From Paraburkholderia franconis (GTDB lineage: Bacteria > Pseudomonadota > Gammaproteobacteria > Burkholderiales > Burkholderiaceae): 64,000 nt of DNA. The translations under genes and the position numbers were made by a program. Positions 7,560 through 15,708 of the stretch are shown one piece after another. The stretch covers positions 303,603 through 367,602 of the forward strand of contig NZ_WHNP01000001.1 in the NCBI RefSeq assembly GCF_009362735.1. Reading direction: 5' to 3'. Within the stretch, counting starts at the first letter, position 1; every line of letters begins with the position of its first letter. The notes under the pieces were generated by a model. That model was not told the DNA's origin, made no database searches, and worked only from the letters and a program-made list of their open reading frames with translations.

Positions 7560-9029
7560 ATGTCTACGTCACCTCTTTTCGATGCGCCGCACGATTCCAG
7601 CGATTTGGCGGGGCAGGCCGATTCGCGCCTGCACAACCGCGACCTCGCGCCCGTTCCGCACGATCGTCGCACGTGGACGGGCTATAGCATCTTTGCGATG
7701 TGGATGTCCGACGTGCACAGCGTCGGCGGCTATACGTTCGCGGCGAGCCTCTTTTTGCTCGGCATTTCCGGCTGGCAGGTGCTGATCGCGCTGACGGTCG
7801 GCATTCTTGTCGTCTACATGCTGATGAACTGGGTCGGCAAACCGAGCTATATGCACGGCATTCCGTTCCCGGTGATGGCGCGGGTGAGCATGGGCGTGAT
7901 GGGTGCAAATCTCGCGGCGATGATTCGCGGCGTGGTCGGCATCGTCTGGTATGGCGTGCAAACGTACTTCGCGTCCAAAGCAGTTGCGACACTGCTGCTT
8001 TTGTTCATTCCTGCTTCGGCGGCATTGCGTGAAGTGAGTTTTCTGAAACTCGATGGCCTGGGCTGGGTGAGCTTTCTTTTCATGTGGATATTCCAGCTCT
8101 TTATTTTTCAACGCGGGATGGAGACGATCCGCAAGTTCATCGATTTTTGCGGGCCAGCGGTATACGTCGTGATGTTCGCGCTGATGGCGTGGATTCTTTC
8201 GCAAGCGGGGCTTGGCAGCTTGAGCCTGACTCTTGGCGGCAAAACGCTGACGGGCACGGAACAGTTTGCGGGCATGGGTAATGCCATACTTCTCGTGGTC
8301 AGTTATTTCGCCGCGTTGCTGCTCAATTTCGGCGACTTCTCGCGTTTCGCAAGAAGCGAGCAGCAGATGAAAGTCGGCAATTTCCTTGGCCTGCCCGTCA
8401 ACTTCATCGTCTTTGCGATCATTACCGTCATCGTCACGTCGGGTAGCGCGAGCGTATTCGGTTCGATGATCATGGACCCTGTCGCGATCGTCGCGCACAT
8501 CCAGAACAAGGTGGCCGTGGTGATCGGCAGCCTGACGTTTATCGTGGCGACAATGGGCATCAATATCGTCGCCAATTTTGTTTCGCCTGCCTATGATCTC
8601 GCCAACCTCTTCCCGAAGCATGTCGATTTCAAGCGCGGCGGTCTGATCGCGTCCATTCTTGCCGTGCTCGTTTGTCCATGGATTTTTGTCGACAGTCCAA
8701 AGGCTATTACGATTTTCGTCAGCGTGTTCGGCTCCGTGCTCGCACCGCTGTATGGCGTAATGATGGCCGACTTCTACCTGATCAAGAAGCAGCAGGTGCA
8801 AACGGCCGAACTCTATACGATGGCGCCGACGGGCCGTTTCTACTACGACGGAGGCTGGAACAAGGTGGGTGTTGCGGCGCTCGTCCTGTCGGGATGCATC
8901 TCCGTGGGTTGGGAGTTGTGCACACAGTTACTGCACGTGCTGCCCGAAAACAATTTCGGCTGGCTGATCGGTGCGGTTGCGGGCGCGGTGCTGTACGTGG
9001 CGATGATGCGGTTCGCGCGGAGAACCTGA
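7560..9029 (+). CDS. NCS1-family nucleobase/hydantoin-type cation symporter
   Basis: A 489-residue inner-membrane transporter with about 12 helices. The N-terminal region RRTWTGYSIFAMWMSDVHSVGGYTFAASLFLLGISGWQVL and the helix-3 region SMGVMGANLAAMIRGVVGIVWYGVQTYFA match nucleobase:cation symporter-1 proteins (cytosine, allantoin, uracil, hydantoin importers). The ATG at 7560 follows GGGGGAG at 7551-7557. No purine or hydantoin catabolic gene is adjacent, so the substrate cannot be assigned. A LysR regulator follows 253 bp downstream on the same strand. Confidence 0.92.
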   Translation: MSTSPLFDAPHDSSDLAGQADSRLHNRDLAPVPHDRRTWTGYSIFAMWMSDVHSVGGYTFAASLFLLGISGWQVLIALTVGILVVYMLMNWVGKPSYMHGIPFPVMARVSMGVMGANLAAMIRGVVGIVWYGVQTYFASKAVATLLLLFIPASAALREVSFLKLDGLGWVSFLFMWIFQLFIFQRGMETIRKFIDFCGPAVYVVMFALMAWILSQAGLGSLSLTLGGKTLTGTEQFAGMGNAILLVVSYFAALLLNFGDFSRFARSEQQMKVGNFLGLPVNFIVFAIITVIVTSGSASVFGSMIMDPVAIVAHIQNKVAVVIGSLTFIVATMGINIVANFVSPAYDLANLFPKHVDFKRGGLIASILAVLVCPWIFVDSPKAITIFVSVFGSVLAPLYGVMMADFYLIKKQQVQTAELYTMAPTGRFYYDGGWNKVGVAALVLSGCISVGWELCTQLLHVLPENNFGWLIGAVAGAVLYVAMMRFARRT

Positions 9030-9282
9030 AAGAATGACCGGGCACGCGTTCGTCCTCGCTAAAGTTCTCCGAGGCGAAATAATATGGGCTCGGGAAAAGC
9101 CTTAATGGACCGATTTCGGCGCTAGTTTGTCTTTAGACACCGATCGAATTATTCGATACTCAGATGTCGATTCGTGGCGCGCGCCCATGGCGTGCCACCG
9201 TCGCCATATGCGCGCGCGTATATAGCAAGAGCCGCCGAAGCAATAACCCATACTGCTACGACTCTTTCGAACGGACACGAAG

Positions 9283-10209
9283 ATGGACCGGCTGGACGCG
9301 TTAAGGCTGTTTGTCGAAATCGCCGAAGCCGGGAGTTTTTCCGCGGCCGCGCGAAAGAGCACGATCTCGACTTCGACAGTCACGCTTGCGCTGCAAAAGC
9401 TGGAAGAAGAAGTCGGTGCGCGACTCATTACGCGCACGACCCGGCGACTGTCATTCACGCACGAAGGTCAACGTTTTCTCGACGATGCGCGCCGCGTGCT
9501 CGCCGACTGGGATGCCGCAATACTGAGCCTGCGCGACGACGGCCCGTTGAACGGACCGATCCGTCTCACGGCCAGCAACGACTTCGGCCGGACCCGCGTC
9601 GTGCCATTGCTCGACAAGTTCATGGGCCTGCATCCGCAAGTGCAGGTGTCGCTGCTGTTGACGGACGGCGTGGTCGATCTCGTCGATCAGCGTCTGGACC
9701 TTGCGTTGCGCAACGGACCCCTGATCGATTCGCGGCTCAAGGCGCGGCTGCTGCTGACGGGCCCGCTCGTCGTCTGTGCGGCGCCGTCGTACTGGACGGC
9801 GCAAGGCAAACCGATGCACCCGTCGCAACTTTCTTCGCACAATTGCCTGATATTCGCGCGGCCCGATGGACCGCTGTCGGACTGGCCGTTCATCATCGAC
9901 GGCAAGAAGGTGTCGGTGAAAGTATCGGGAAACCGCGTCGCGAGCGATGGCAGCGTGTTGCGCGAATGGGCTGTCAACGGCTATGGCGTGGTCCTCAAGA
10001 ACCGTTGGGACATCTATCACGAACTGATGTCCGGCCGGCTCGAAACCGCGCTGGACTCGTTCATCGGCGAACGCGTCGATCTGTTCGCGGTCTATGTGGG
10101 CGCCGTGCCGAGCCGGCGCGTCGGCACGCTGATCGACTTCATTGCGCACGAGCTTGCCGTCGACGATGCGCTCGAACTGCACCCACTAGACAGCACGCGT
10201 CCTCTCTAG
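9283..10209 (+). CDS. LysR-family transcriptional regulator
   Basis: A 308-residue LysR protein. The N-terminal helix-turn-helix (MDRLDALRLFVEIAEAGSFSAAARKSTISTSTVTLALQKLEEEVG) is followed by RTTRRLSFTHEG and a periplasmic-binding-like effector domain from about residue 90. The sequence belongs to the CrgA/DmlR-like subgroup (VEIAEAGSFSAAARK...RLDLALRNGPL). It stands alone, with the NCS1 gene upstream and the Rrf2 gene downstream in the same orientation. Target and inducer unknown. Confidence 0.93.
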   Translation: MDRLDALRLFVEIAEAGSFSAAARKSTISTSTVTLALQKLEEEVGARLITRTTRRLSFTHEGQRFLDDARRVLADWDAAILSLRDDGPLNGPIRLTASNDFGRTRVVPLLDKFMGLHPQVQVSLLLTDGVVDLVDQRLDLALRNGPLIDSRLKARLLLTGPLVVCAAPSYWTAQGKPMHPSQLSSHNCLIFARPDGPLSDWPFIIDGKKVSVKVSGNRVASDGSVLREWAVNGYGVVLKNRWDIYHELMSGRLETALDSFIGERVDLFAVYVGAVPSRRVGTLIDFIAHELAVDDALELHPLDSTRPL

Positions 10210-10297
10210 CACGAGAGACGTTTCCATTGTTCAGACCTGAATCCGGCAGGCATGCAGCGTTGCCGGGTTGCACCCGTATTCAAAAGCAGGTAGCCTA

Positions 10298-10320
10298 ACT
10301 GCGATTGATTTAGTCGGAGT
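10298..10320 (+). promoter_or_regulatory. Candidate Rrf2 operator, autoregulatory copy
   Basis: A 23-bp imperfect palindrome ACTGCGA-N9-TCGGAGT. It matches the 23-bp element before the cupin gene at 17 of 23 positions and shares the ACTGCGA and TCG-AGT arms with the one before the azoreductase. It ends 4 bp before the ATG of the Rrf2 gene and overlaps its ribosome-binding site, a position suited to autorepression. Confidence 0.6.
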
Positions 10321-10324
10321 GGAC

Positions 10325-10882
10325 ATGTCTCATATCAGCGCGGGCGTCGAATACGGGTTGCACTGCCTGCTTTACCTGACCGAACAGGCGCCAGGGGGCG
10401 TAACGGAAGCGAGCGTGCGCGATCTCGCGGAACTGCAAGGCGTACCCGCCGATTACGTCGCGAAGCTGTTCACGAAGCTGCATAAGGCGGGGCTCGTCAT
10501 TGCAACAGAGGGCGCGAAGGGCGGCTTTGCATTGGCGCGTCCGGCGAACCAGATTTCGGTACTCGATGTCGTGACGGCCATCGACGGCGACAAGCCACTG
10601 TTCGAATGCCGCGAAGTGCGCACGCGCTGCGCGGTATTCGGCGAGACCGCGCCGACATGGGCGTCGAGCGGCGTCTGCTCGATCCACGCTGTGATGCAAA
10701 ACGCCGAGAAGCGCATGCGCGAGGCGCTGGCATCGCAATCGCTTTCGGAACTGGCGACGCGTACATCGGCGAAAGCGCCACGCACGTTCGGGCCGCAAGT
10801 CGTGAAGTGGCTCGAAGGGCGTGCGACTGGCCGGCGCCGGGAGCGCGGCGATCGTCTTCGGGCACACGACGCGGAACGATAG
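10325..10882 (+). CDS. Rrf2-family transcriptional regulator with three cysteines
   Basis: A 185-residue Rrf2 regulator. A winged helix-turn-helix covers residues 5-75 (SAGVEYGLHCLLYLTEQ; VRDLAELQGVPADYVAKLFTKLHKAGLV; the wing GAKGGFALARP). The sensor region holds C95, C102 and C118 (FEC...RC...GVC), spaced C-X6-C-X15-C rather than the C-X5-C-X5-C of IscR/NsrR iron-sulfur proteins, so a thiol-based or atypical cluster sensor is possible. The ATG at 10325 is chosen; upstream in-frame codons lack a ribosome-binding site. A palindrome over the ribosome-binding site recurs before the azoreductase and cupin genes, suggesting these form its regulon (inference). Confidence 0.92.
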   Translation: MSHISAGVEYGLHCLLYLTEQAPGGVTEASVRDLAELQGVPADYVAKLFTKLHKAGLVIATEGAKGGFALARPANQISVLDVVTAIDGDKPLFECREVRTRCAVFGETAPTWASSGVCSIHAVMQNAEKRMREALASQSLSELATRTSAKAPRTFGPQVVKWLEGRATGRRRERGDRLRAHDAER

Positions 10883-10916
10883 ATCGCCGGGTCATATTCC
10901 CCGCGAGTTCGACGCG

Positions 10917-10948
10917 AAAGGCCGCAGCATTGACGCTGCGGCCTTTTT
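10917..10948. terminator. Bidirectional intrinsic terminator between rrf2 and azoR
   Basis: A perfect 9-bp stem GGCCGCAGC (10920-10928) / GCTGCGGCC (10935-10943) with a 6-nt loop, preceded by AAA and followed by TTTTT. It sits between two convergent genes and can end transcription from both sides. Confidence 0.92.
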
Positions 10949-10988
10949 GTTTGCGCATCGAAAGGGCCGCATACTTGCGGCTGATGAT

Positions 10989-11660
10989 TTACGCTGTCTC
11001 GAGTTGCTCACTGCCGGTGCGTTCCCGCTCCCATGTCGCCCAATCGGTCGCTACGGCTGCGAGGTCCGCATGCGCGCGCTTCAACGCGTCAATGCGTGCT
11101 TCCTGATCGGAGAACTGCAGCGGCTGCGCATCGACGAAGGTCGGGTCGTCGACACCGATGAAGCCGAACGCTGCCTTGAGCGCCGGCGTCAACGCATCCA
11201 TCGACGAGAACACGTTGCCGGGGCGCAAATCCGCGCCACGCGTGGTGATAAACAGTACTTTCTGACGATTCAACTGGCCGACGATGCGCCCATCGTCCGT
11301 CGTCTTGTAGGTGATGCCGGCACGCGTGATGTTGTCGATGAACGCCTTGAACGCGGACGGCATCGACCAGTTGTACATCGGCATCGCAAAGACGAAAGCA
11401 TCGGCCTCGAAGAGGCGCTTGCAGAGCGCGTCGGAAGCAGCGAGCGTCGCGCGCATTTCATCGGTGCGCTCCTGTTCGTCGCGATACGTCGCAATTGCAA
11501 ATGCCTCGGTGACGTGCGCCGGCGTATCGACAGTGACATCGAGGTAATCGACTTCGACCTCCACGCCTTCGCTGCGCAAGTTGTCGATGAACTGGCGCGA
11601 CAGTGCGCGGGAATTGGACCGCTCGCGCTTAGCGCTCGAATCGACGTGAAAAATCTTCAT
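10989..11660 (-). CDS. azoR: FMN-dependent NADH:quinone/azo reductase (AzoR-like)
   Basis: A 223-residue flavodoxin-fold reductase of the AzoR family, cytoplasmic. Visible blocks are MKIFHVDSSAKRERSNSRALSRQF (FMN phosphate loop), the FMN-ring loop AMPMYNWSMPSAFKAFIDNITRAG near residues 97-120, and FITTRGADL. Such enzymes reduce quinones and azo compounds by two electrons with NAD(P)H, lowering quinone stress. The ATG at 11660 has GGAGAGC 5' to it. A 23-bp operator-like palindrome lies 111 bp upstream and is shared with the neighbouring Rrf2 gene and the cupin gene, so induction by electrophiles or quinones through the Rrf2 protein is plausible (inference). Confidence 0.92.
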   Translation of the reverse strand: MKIFHVDSSAKRERSNSRALSRQFIDNLRSEGVEVEVDYLDVTVDTPAHVTEAFAIATYRDEQERTDEMRATLAASDALCKRLFEADAFVFAMPMYNWSMPSAFKAFIDNITRAGITYKTTDDGRIVGQLNRQKVLFITTRGADLRPGNVFSSMDALTPALKAAFGFIGVDDPTFVDAQPLQFSDQEARIDALKRAHADLAAVATDWATWERERTGSEQLETA

Positions 11661-12081
11661 GTTTGCTCTCCAGTTGCAACGTTTTTGAAAACCGGCGCCG
11701 CACTTTGGCGGCAGAAGACGGCTGCGTCATTCGCGTGCGACGGGACCTTCGTTTGCGTCACGTCTCTGTTACTGCGACTAGCGATATCGTAGTTGCGAGA
11801 ATAGTGGGTTTGTGAATTCAATGCAACGGAGAGGATGCGGATGGAGATTCCCGGCGTCGTGCATCCGGAATTCGTGTGAAGAAGCGAGAGGCCTTATGCA
11901 GTGAGGCTTACGCGGTTATCGAGGTAGACGGCTAGAACATCGATGATGAAAACGGGAAACAGTGTTTCGCGGAATGCATCGTACGTGCCAAAGAAAACAG
12001 CGGCCATTTGGCCGCCGTTGAACAGGAAAGAAGTCGAGCGTATGGCAACGACACACAAATATCTAAGGTTTCTCCACTTCC
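11661..12081. other. Intergenic region upstream of azoR
   Basis: 421 bp. The part near 11760-11800 holds the azoR regulatory region. From about 11880 to 12080 the DNA is less GC-rich than its surroundings and contains a 65-codon minus-strand frame (11894-12091, internal Met at 12007) with a hydrophobic stretch but no recognisable family; it overlaps the end of the DUF3331 gene and is not called. Confidence 0.4.
11771..11793 (-). promoter_or_regulatory. Candidate Rrf2 operator before azoR
   Basis: ACTGCGACTA-N5-ATCGTAGT, identical in 18 of 23 positions to the element at 13484-13506; only the five central bases differ. The arms ACTGCGA / TCGTAGT form an imperfect inverted repeat. It is located 111 bp upstream of the azoR start. 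Confidence 0.65.
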
Positions 12082-12564
12082 TTATATACATTTACGCGCG
12101 GACGAATCGACGGTCGAGACTAATCGAGTACGATGCCCCTCGCATAGCCCGGGCACTTCCGACGCCAGAATCATTCGATTGCGGTTTGCGGGGAAATACG
12201 TTTCGCATGCACGCGGACGGAACACGGGATCACCGCGTCGAATTGGCCTGCCGGTGAGCACGCAGAAGGCGTCCTTGCGCGCGAGGCCGATCCGCCATAC
12301 CTGATCCGCGTAATGGCCCGAGCGCGGGTCGCTCCAGCACACGCTAAGCGTTTTCGACGACAGAAGTTCGAGAATTGAAATATGCGCCGGCGGCGGTTCC
12401 ACTTCGACAGGTTCCAGTGCTTCGGGCGGCGGCCGTTTGGTCATGCGGAATTTCTTCTTTGGACCGTATTGCGCTTTTCTGGTTGATTCGAGCGTCGAGG
12501 GTGTGGGCATCAAAACGCCCACCAATGCGCGTCGAACAATATCTTCTTCGACCGGACGAGTCAT
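12082..12564 (-). CDS. DUF3331 domain protein
   Basis: A 160-residue protein of the Burkholderia-restricted DUF3331 family, recognised by CWSDPRSGHYADQVWRIGLA followed by FCVLTGRPIRRGDPVFRPR. The N-terminal 50 residues are basic and proline-rich. The ATG at 12564 is preferred over the adjacent one at 12567 because GGAGG (minus strand, 12575-12571) is then 6 bp away. Two Cys and the compact sheet-like repeat of DUF3331 are present, but no function is established for the family. It sits between azoR and the cupin gene on the same strand with its own long upstream region. Confidence 0.85.
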   Translation of the reverse strand: MTRPVEEDIVRRALVGVLMPTPSTLESTRKAQYGPKKKFRMTKRPPPEALEPVEVEPPPAHISILELLSSKTLSVCWSDPRSGHYADQVWRIGLARKDAFCVLTGRPIRRGDPVFRPRACETYFPANRNRMILASEVPGLCEGHRTRLVSTVDSSARKCI

Positions 12565-12980
12565 CATTCACCTCCGTCACAGAGTTTGGCTGGCGGCTCG
12601 CGATCGCGCGGCCGAGGTGCTGCTGCTGACGTCAACGTTGTTGTACGGTGTGGCTCGCAAGGCAATTTGTTTGACATGCCTGCATGGCGCAGCGATGCTC
12701 AACATCGATTTCAGGCATCGACGCGCCAGACTCTATATTGGACGTTCGGACCGCAATACGGCAAGCTAAGCTTCGCCGATCAAGGGGCAATATCGCCTGG
12801 TAAGGGGTTGGTCGACGCGCGTCGCAAAGACGATGAGCGCGTGCATCGCACGCTGGATAAAGGCGCGCAACGATCCAGTGGCCGATAGCCACTACCGACG
12901 GGCAACCAAATGCTTGAAGTTTGCGCGCGTGCCTTGCTTTCCGTCGCTCTGATTGGATAAGCGTCAAATATGCACTCGGC
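12565..12980. other. Intergenic region between DUF3331 and cupin genes
   Basis: 416 bp between two genes on the minus strand. It must hold the DUF3331 promoter. No gene, terminator or copy of the Rrf2-type palindrome was found; the open frames are overlapping and without family character. Confidence 0.35.
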
Positions 12981-13412
12981 TTACTTCTTGTCCCACATCA
13001 CGAGATCCTTATCGTTGTCGTCCGCGACAAAGATGGCGAGCAGCTTCGCAGGCTTGGTCTTGCTGGCGTTTTCGCTGATCAGATGGTGAGCGCCGGGTGT
13101 TTCCGTCCAGCTTTCACCCGCGTGATACACGCGCGCTTCGCCGTCGTCGACCTTGCTGCGAATTTCGCCCTGCAGCACATAGCCAACCACGAACGCCTGC
13201 CCATGGCGATGCGGCGGCGAAACGCCACCCGGTTTGTAGTCGACGACGACGGCCGTCATGGTCTTGCCCGGCACGTTTGCAATGGCGGTCTGGAACGCCG
13301 GGCTGATGTGCTCGTGCGAACCGTCGATGCCATGCGCATGGGCGGCGTGCGATGCACCGAACGCGATACACGCTGCGGCAGTGGATGCGAGAACGGTCTC
13401 GACGAAATTCAT
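12981..13412 (-). CDS. Exported cupin-domain protein
   Basis: A 143-residue protein with an N-terminal signal peptide (hydrophobic AAACIAFGASHAAHAHG, likely cleaved near residue 26) and a single cupin barrel. Metal-site residues are visible in SPPHRHGQAFVVGYVLQGEIR (HxH...) and PGAHHLIS. Probably periplasmic; small cupins of this type bind one metal and often act on quinone-like or oxidised small molecules, but the reaction is unknown. The ATG at 13412 follows GGAGAG. The upstream region contains the 23-bp palindrome also found before azoR, so the two are probably induced together. Confidence 0.88.
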   Translation of the reverse strand: MNFVETVLASTAAACIAFGASHAAHAHGIDGSHEHISPAFQTAIANVPGKTMTAVVVDYKPGGVSPPHRHGQAFVVGYVLQGEIRSKVDDGEARVYHAGESWTETPGAHHLISENASKTKPAKLLAIFVADDNDKDLVMWDKK

Positions 13413-13799
13413 TTTCTACTCTCCGATACAAAGCATTTCTGATGGTTGCGACGATGGAAGTCGGATACGAACGTGCGTTTATAACTGCGACTAAGTAAAT
13501 CGTAGTTCAGAGAGTAAACGCTTTGCTGGAACTGTGCAAGCAACGTCCCGCGTGCCACCGTGAACGTATGAAAGATCCGTAACGCGCCCGCTTTCCCATA
13601 TAGCGAGATGTTGGTCCCTGCTCATCGCAATCGATCGACGGTTCGACGTGTGGATGCCAACGTCACATTCCGCTTGCGATGTTTGTCAAGCATGTCTAGA
13701 ATCGTCATCATTGACATTAGAGTCAAACATAACGAGCGGCTCGTTCCGCTCCCTGAAAAACCGCCACGCAGCGCGCGGCTTCAAGCGGAACTCTTCACC
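13413..13799. other. Shared regulatory region between cupin and MFS genes
   Basis: 387 bp between divergent genes. It carries the Rrf2-type palindrome at 13484-13506 (cupin side). On the MFS side there is a small inverted repeat TTGAC-N6-GTCAA (13711-13726), 74 bp before the MFS start, which could be an operator or overlap a -35 element. No gene seen. Confidence 0.45.
13484..13506 (-). promoter_or_regulatory. Candidate Rrf2 operator before the cupin gene
   Basis: ACTGCGACTA-N5-ATCGTAGT, matching the azoR element at every position outside the five central bases and the rrf2 element at 17 of 23. It lies 72 bp upstream of the cupin start, consistent with overlap of a promoter. It is also in the divergent region of the MFS gene. 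Confidence 0.65.
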
Positions 13800-15029
13800 A
13801 TGTCTACAGATGCATCCCTCTCGTCGACGGCCGGCGCGGGCCGTATCGCCGTATGGCGACATATCTTTGCGGGTTTCAGCGCGAGTCTCGTCGGTATCGG
13901 ACTCGCTCGCTTTGCCTATACGCCGCTTATTCCGCCGCTGATCCAAGCGCGCTGGTTCGCGGCATCGGATGTCGTGTACCTCGGCGCGGCCAATCTCGCG
14001 GGCTACCTGATCGGCGCGCTGCTCGGACGCCCTCTTGCGCATCGCGTGACGAACACGTCGGCATTGAGAGCGATGATGTTGCTCGTTACGGCGGCGTTTC
14101 TTGCGTGTGCGTTTCCGGTATCGGTGGCGTGGTTCTTCTTCTGGAGATTGATGTCGGGCGTGGCGGGCGGAACGATCATGGTGCTGGTCGCCGCAACCGT
14201 GCTGCCGCACGTGCCCGCGGCTCGCAAGGGGCTTGCAAGCGGAGCGATCTTTCTCGGCCTCGGCGTCGGCATCGCGGCTTCGGGCACGATCGTTCCTCTG
14301 CTGCTCAACCTCGGCTTGCAGAATACGTGGATCGGCATTGCCGCCGTGTCCGCCGCGCTGACATTGGCAACATGGCATGGATGGCCGTCTGCAACGCACG
14401 CGTTGCACGTTTCATCGGCGTCTCACACTGTGAAGACGCGCGAGCCTTCGGCGGTCCGCGCGCTTTACGTCGAGTACGCATTGATGGCGCTCGGCCTCGT
14501 TCCCACGATGGTCTTTCTCGTCGACTTCATCGCGCAGGGGTTCGACGCGGGCGCGCACATCGGTGCGTCGTACTGGATTCTCTATGGCGTGGGCGCGATC
14601 TTCGGCGCGCCTGTATATGGTTTGGTCGCAGACCGCCTGGGCGGACGTTTCGCTATCCGCGTGCTGTCGCTGCTGCAAGTCGTGGCGGTTGCGGCGCTTG
14701 CGATGTCGAGCAACAGGGTGCTGGTCGGCGCGCTGACGCTGCTGATCGGCAGCTATCCGCCCGGTATCGTGCCGACGATGCTCGCGCGCATCCACGAAGT
14801 CGTGCATGACCACGGCAAGCAGCACGTCGTGTGGAGCCGCGCGACGACGACCTTTGCAGCGTTTCAGGCGATCGCTGGCTACGCATATTCGGCAATCTTC
14901 AACGCGAGTGGCGGCAATCATCGTTTGCTGTTTGCAATCGGCGCGGTGGCGCTGACGTTCGTTGTCGTCGCGGACTGCGTGGCGCCGTGGCTCGCGCGAG
15001 AGTCTGAACAAAACGGGAGCATCACATAG
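13800..15029 (+). CDS. YbfB/YjiJ-family MFS transporter
   Basis: A 409-residue 12-helix transporter. The opening FAGFSASLVGIGLARFAYTPLIPPLIQARWF and AANLAGYLIGALLGRPLA are typical of the YbfB/YjiJ MFS group. The ATG at 13800 is chosen; the open frame extends 64 codons upstream but that segment is arginine-rich and non-membrane. It is divergent from the exported cupin gene and shares its regulatory region, suggesting export or import of a compound linked to the Rrf2/azoreductase stress response (inference). Substrate unknown. Confidence 0.9.
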   Translation: MSTDASLSSTAGAGRIAVWRHIFAGFSASLVGIGLARFAYTPLIPPLIQARWFAASDVVYLGAANLAGYLIGALLGRPLAHRVTNTSALRAMMLLVTAAFLACAFPVSVAWFFFWRLMSGVAGGTIMVLVAATVLPHVPAARKGLASGAIFLGLGVGIAASGTIVPLLLNLGLQNTWIGIAAVSAALTLATWHGWPSATHALHVSSASHTVKTREPSAVRALYVEYALMALGLVPTMVFLVDFIAQGFDAGAHIGASYWILYGVGAIFGAPVYGLVADRLGGRFAIRVLSLLQVVAVAALAMSSNRVLVGALTLLIGSYPPGIVPTMLARIHEVVHDHGKQHVVWSRATTTFAAFQAIAGYAYSAIFNASGGNHRLLFAIGAVALTFVVVADCVAPWLARESEQNGSIT

Positions 15030-15208
15030 TGGTTTTCACGAGCGGCACTTTGGTTCTTGAAAACGCCGCCGGCCGAATCGTCTATAAAAGATGGAGTGCT
15101 TTGACTTAACAAAGATTAACTACCGCTCCTGCTTTTGACATACGACAATTCGATCATTCAGTCTCGTATGGTTCGTGCAGGGATGACATCGACAGGAGGC
15201 GTTCGATC

Positions 15209-15703
15209 GTGAAGGCCGGGGCAGATCGTTCACTCGGGAGCGTCCTCGACGACGCCGACGCTCTGCCGCAAGCGCGCACGCACCGCAGCCGCACACGCTT
15301 GACATTCACGCCGACTCTTTTCGTTCTCGGCGTCTGCGGCTGGTCGCTGATCGAGACGCCTGCCGAACTCGACCCTTCGTTGGGCCACCTGGGCATCGCA
15401 GCGCTCGCGATCGCAAAGATTCTCTGGGCCGTAATAGGCGTTGCGGCTGTGCGTGGCGTCAGGCGCGCGCAGTGGCTATTTTCTTTTCTGTGCGGACTGA
15501 GCCTCGTCGCAATCGTACCCGGACTGCCTGTCGAACTGAACGAGTCGGTGTGGGTGTTCTCGCAGTCGCTGATCGAATGTCTGCTCAAGGCGGGTGCTTT
15601 GCTCGCGTTGGGCCTTTCGCGTGCATCGCGCTCTCGCGGCATGGCAGTCGTCGCATGGAATGTCGTCAGCGAGTCTTCTTCCGATACCCTCGAGCAACGC
15701 TAA
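15209..15703 (+). CDS. Hypothetical four-helix membrane protein
   Basis: A 164-residue protein with a soluble N-terminal 30 residues and four predicted membrane segments: about TLFVLGVCGWSLIET, IAALAIAKILWAVIGVAAV, WLFSFLCGLSLVAIVPGLPV and LIECLLKAGALLALGL. The GTG at 15209 is supported by AGGAGG at 15194-15199. No family recognised. It ends 5 bp before the stop of the convergent catR gene. Base composition and codon use resemble the neighbours. Confidence 0.7.
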   Translation: MKAGADRSLGSVLDDADALPQARTHRSRTRLTFTPTLFVLGVCGWSLIETPAELDPSLGHLGIAALAIAKILWAVIGVAAVRGVRRAQWLFSFLCGLSLVAIVPGLPVELNESVWVFSQSLIECLLKAGALLALGLSRASRSRGMAVVAWNVVSESSSDTLEQR

Positions 15704-15708
15704 ATGTA

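Noticed and set aside
10325..10882. Assignment of the Rrf2 gene as nsrR or iscR
   Set aside because: Cysteine spacing does not match either, and no isc/suf genes are adjacent; hmp is explained by NorR.
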